From CAVYXZ01 sp963772595 (GTDB lineage: Bacteria > Chloroflexota > Anaerolineae > Aggregatilineales > Phototrophicaceae), in NCBI GenBank assembly GCA_963772595.1, contig CAVYXZ010000016.1, forward strand, positions 682,001 through 746,000: 64,000 nt of DNA, written 5' to 3'. Shown here piece after piece: positions 62,320 through 64,000 of the stretch (its first letter is position 1; every line of letters starts with the position of its first letter). The notes beneath the pieces were generated by a model. The model worked only from the letters and a program-made list of their open reading frames with translations. It searched no databases and was not told the origin of the DNA. The position numbers and the translations under genes are program-made.

Positions 62320-63243
62320 ATGCACATCCTGATGTTATTTCTGGATGGCATCGGCCTGGGGCCGGATGATCCGGCGACCAATCCCTTCGCCATCGCGGAA
62401 ACTCCCACGCTCTGCCAGCTCGCCAACGGCCAGCGCTGGCTTGAAACCACGGGATTCCAGGCCAGCCCGCGCAGCCTGTTCATCCCCACCGATGCGAACA
62501 TGGGCATCCCCGGACGTCCGCAGAGCGGCAGCGGTCAGGCAGCCATCCTGACCGGGCGCAAGATACCGCAGATCATCGGCGAACATTATGGCCCCAAGCC
62601 TAATAAAGCCACCCGCGACCTGATCGAGGAGAACAACTTCTTCAAAGAGGTTGTGGCACATGGTAAACGCGCAGCCCTCCTGGAAGCCTATCCGTCGCGC
62701 TGGCATGAAGGCATCAACAGTGGCAAACGCCTGCGCGCCAGCTATCAACTGGCCTCCCACAGCGCCGGGCTGCCGACTTTCGGCGAACAGGAGTTGTATG
62801 CGGGCCGCGCCTTCGCCGTCGATTGGATCGGTGAGGGCTGGCGCAGCCAGCTAGGCTATGAGGACACGCCCCTTTATACGCCGCAGGAGGCCGGTCGCAA
62901 GCTGGTTGAGGTCTCGCGCGATTACGATTTCGCCTTCATGTCCCACTGGCTGACCGACATCATCGGTCACCGGGGCACGCTTGACGATGCCGTGAAGAAT
63001 CTCGAACGCTTCGACAAGGTGATGGCTGGGGTACTGGACTGCTGGGATGATTCCGAAGGGCTGGTGATCATCACCAGCGATCACGGCAATATGGAAGCCA
63101 TCGGCAGCCGCAAACATACCGAGAACGAGGTACCGACGGTCATCATCGGCCAGCAAAAAGACGTCTTCCAGCAAGATTTCCACAGTCTGGCCGATTTCGT
63201 GCCGCACATGGCACATTTACTCTTTGACAAAAAAGGTTCATAG
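62320..63243 (+). CDS. Alkaline phosphatase superfamily metalloenzyme
   Basis: 307 residues with the metal sites of the alkaline phosphatase/phosphopentomutase/iPGM superfamily: MHILMLFLDGIGLGPDDPAT (Asp), MGIPGRPQSGSGQAAILTGR with the nucleophile region (SGSGQAA), DYDFAFMSHWLTDIIGHRGT (Asp, His) and LVIITSDHGNMEAIGSRKHT with DHGN and the last His. The layout resembles iPGM/DeoB-like proteins, but the length is shorter than iPGM (about 510), so the substrate is uncertain. TTG 62314 is an alternative start. A nucleoside hydrolase follows after 1 nt. Confidence 0.8.
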   Translation: MHILMLFLDGIGLGPDDPATNPFAIAETPTLCQLANGQRWLETTGFQASPRSLFIPTDANMGIPGRPQSGSGQAAILTGRKIPQIIGEHYGPKPNKATRDLIEENNFFKEVVAHGKRAALLEAYPSRWHEGINSGKRLRASYQLASHSAGLPTFGEQELYAGRAFAVDWIGEGWRSQLGYEDTPLYTPQEAGRKLVEVSRDYDFAFMSHWLTDIIGHRGTLDDAVKNLERFDKVMAGVLDCWDDSEGLVIITSDHGNMEAIGSRKHTENEVPTVIIGQQKDVFQQDFHSLADFVPHMAHLLFDKKGS

Positions 63244-63244
63244 A

Positions 63245-64000
63245 ATGGATTTCCCACAACTCAGCGATGCACAGCGTCTGGCCCGCCTGCAATTCCCCGA
63301 AGGCAGGCTGCGTATGGTCCTCGATACAGATACCTACAACGAGATCGACGACCAGTTCGCCGTCGTCTACGCTCTGCTCTCACCGGAACGCTTCCAGGTC
63401 GAAGCGTTTTACGCCGCCCCCTTCTTCAACCAGCGCTCGACCGGCCCGGCGGACGGTATGGAAAAGAGCTACCAGGAACTGCTGCGCCTGCTCGACCGGA
63501 TGGACCTCGCGCCGGACGGCTGGGTCTATCGCGGCTCAGAGGCCTACCTGAGCGATTACGAGCATCCTCAGCCCAGCGCCGCCGCACTCGATCTGGTCGA
63601 ACGCGCTATGTCCAGCCAGGGCGATCCGCTTTACGTCGTTGCCATCGGTGCGATCACCAATGTGGCCTCAGCCATCCTGATCGAACCGCGCATCATCGAG
63701 AAAATTGTGCTGGTCTGGCTGGGCGGTCACGCGCTGCACTGGCCGCACACGCGCGAGTTCAACCTGAAGCAGGATCCGCTGGCCTCCAAACTGATCTTCG
63801 ACTGCGGCGTCTCCCTGATTCAAGTGCCCTGCATGGGCGTCACCACACATCTGCGCACGACCGTGCCCGAAATCGAGCGCTATGTGCAGGGTCGCGCCGC
63901 GATTGGCGACTATCTGGCGGAGACCTTCAAGGGCTATCATGCCGACGAGATGGCCTGGTCGAAGGAAATCTGGGATGTGGCGGCGGTCGCCTGCCTGCTT
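63245..64000 (+). CDS. Nucleoside hydrolase (3' end outside window)
   Basis: 252 codons to the edge. Inosine/uridine-preferring nucleoside hydrolase fold: N-terminal Ca-binding signature RMVLDTDTYNEIDDQFAVVY (DTDxxxEIDD, near the usual DxDxxxDD), LYVVAIGAITNVASAILIEP (T/N Ca ligand), GGHALHWPHTREFNLKQDPL with FN-x3-D and the C-terminal part SKEIWDVAAVACLL where catalytic His/Asp follow. These enzymes release a base from a ribonucleoside. The family usually has about 310 residues, so perhaps 60 are cut off. Probably co-transcribed with the phosphatase-superfamily gene. Confidence 0.88.
   Translation, partial: MDFPQLSDAQRLARLQFPEGRLRMVLDTDTYNEIDDQFAVVYALLSPERFQVEAFYAAPFFNQRSTGPADGMEKSYQELLRLLDRMDLAPDGWVYRGSEAYLSDYEHPQPSAAALDLVERAMSSQGDPLYVVAIGAITNVASAILIEPRIIEKIVLVWLGGHALHWPHTREFNLKQDPLASKLIFDCGVSLIQVPCMGVTTHLRTTVPEIERYVQGRAAIGDYLAETFKGYHADEMAWSKEIWDVAAVACLL

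Overview
The window looks like chromosomal DNA of a Chloroflexota (Chloroflexi) bacterium, probably Anaerolineae-like. This is inferred from the gene mix, not tested: fhaA-fhaB-ftsW-PBP wall genes, class I lysyl-tRNA synthetase, YfhO and DUF2142 membrane proteins, secreted DUF4397 proteins with Pro/Thr linkers, polyphosphate glucokinase and a CpaF-type ATPase. Base composition is moderately high in G+C and uniform. I see no insertion sequence, prophage, CRISPR array or rRNA, and no stretch over about 300 bases without a gene or gene remnant.

Layout. 1-3.7 kb (minus): a secreted DUF5060 glycoside-hydrolase-like protein cut by the window edge, a membrane-anchored Ser/Thr kinase, and a dGTPase. 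3.9-7.7 kb: a coiled-coil protein, murA with an Asp in place of the catalytic Cys, a SAM hydroxide adenosyltransferase and a MmcQ/YjbR protein. 7.7-8.9 kb: a broken junction between a discoidin-like fragment and a CoA-transferase fragment. 8.9-12.8 kb: promoter, TPP riboswitch, terminator and thiBPQ. 12.8-19.3 kb: gyrB, tRNA-Arg(TCT), an NTPase/BTAD regulator, a membrane protein, an acyl-CoA ligase and a thioesterase. 19.3-22.2 kb: hisH-A-F-I-E (minus) behind a promoter, a His-rich leader peptide and a terminator, which together form a his attenuator. 22.3-31.6 kb: an S41 protease, ppgK, a class I LysRS fused to a B3/B4 domain, ornithine aminotransferase, a Nudix regulator, a small protein, a CpaF-like ATPase and a PfkB kinase. 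31.7-37.7 kb: ahcY and two secreted DUF4397 proteins. 37.8-48.5 kb: a glycan cluster (rmd, gmd, tatD, GT2, GT4, DUF2142, YfhO, O-antigen ligase-like). 48.6-51.1 kb: rpsF-ssb-rpsR and a PpiC-type isomerase. 51.1-56.0 kb: fhaA-fhaB-mtnP-ftsW-PBP. 56.0-64 kb: a PHP phosphoesterase, a UPF0104 flippase-like protein, a C39-like/TPR protein, murJ, an MBL hydrolase, a thioredoxin-like protein, an alkaline-phosphatase-superfamily enzyme and a nucleoside hydrolase (cut by the edge).

How the genes work together. Several themes recur: cell wall and envelope (murA, murJ, ftsW, PBP, FHA proteins, glycan cluster), SAM and adenosine salvage (SAM adenosyltransferase, PfkB kinase, ahcY, mtnP), and RNA-sensing control of small-molecule genes (TPP riboswitch, his attenuator).

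Quality warning. About twenty genes carry single-base frameshifts, many next to short homopolymers, while long genes such as gyrB, lysS and the glycosyltransferases are intact. Shifts are densest at 53.5-59.1 kb. I read most of them as sequencing or assembly indels and annotate the reconstructed genes as single features.
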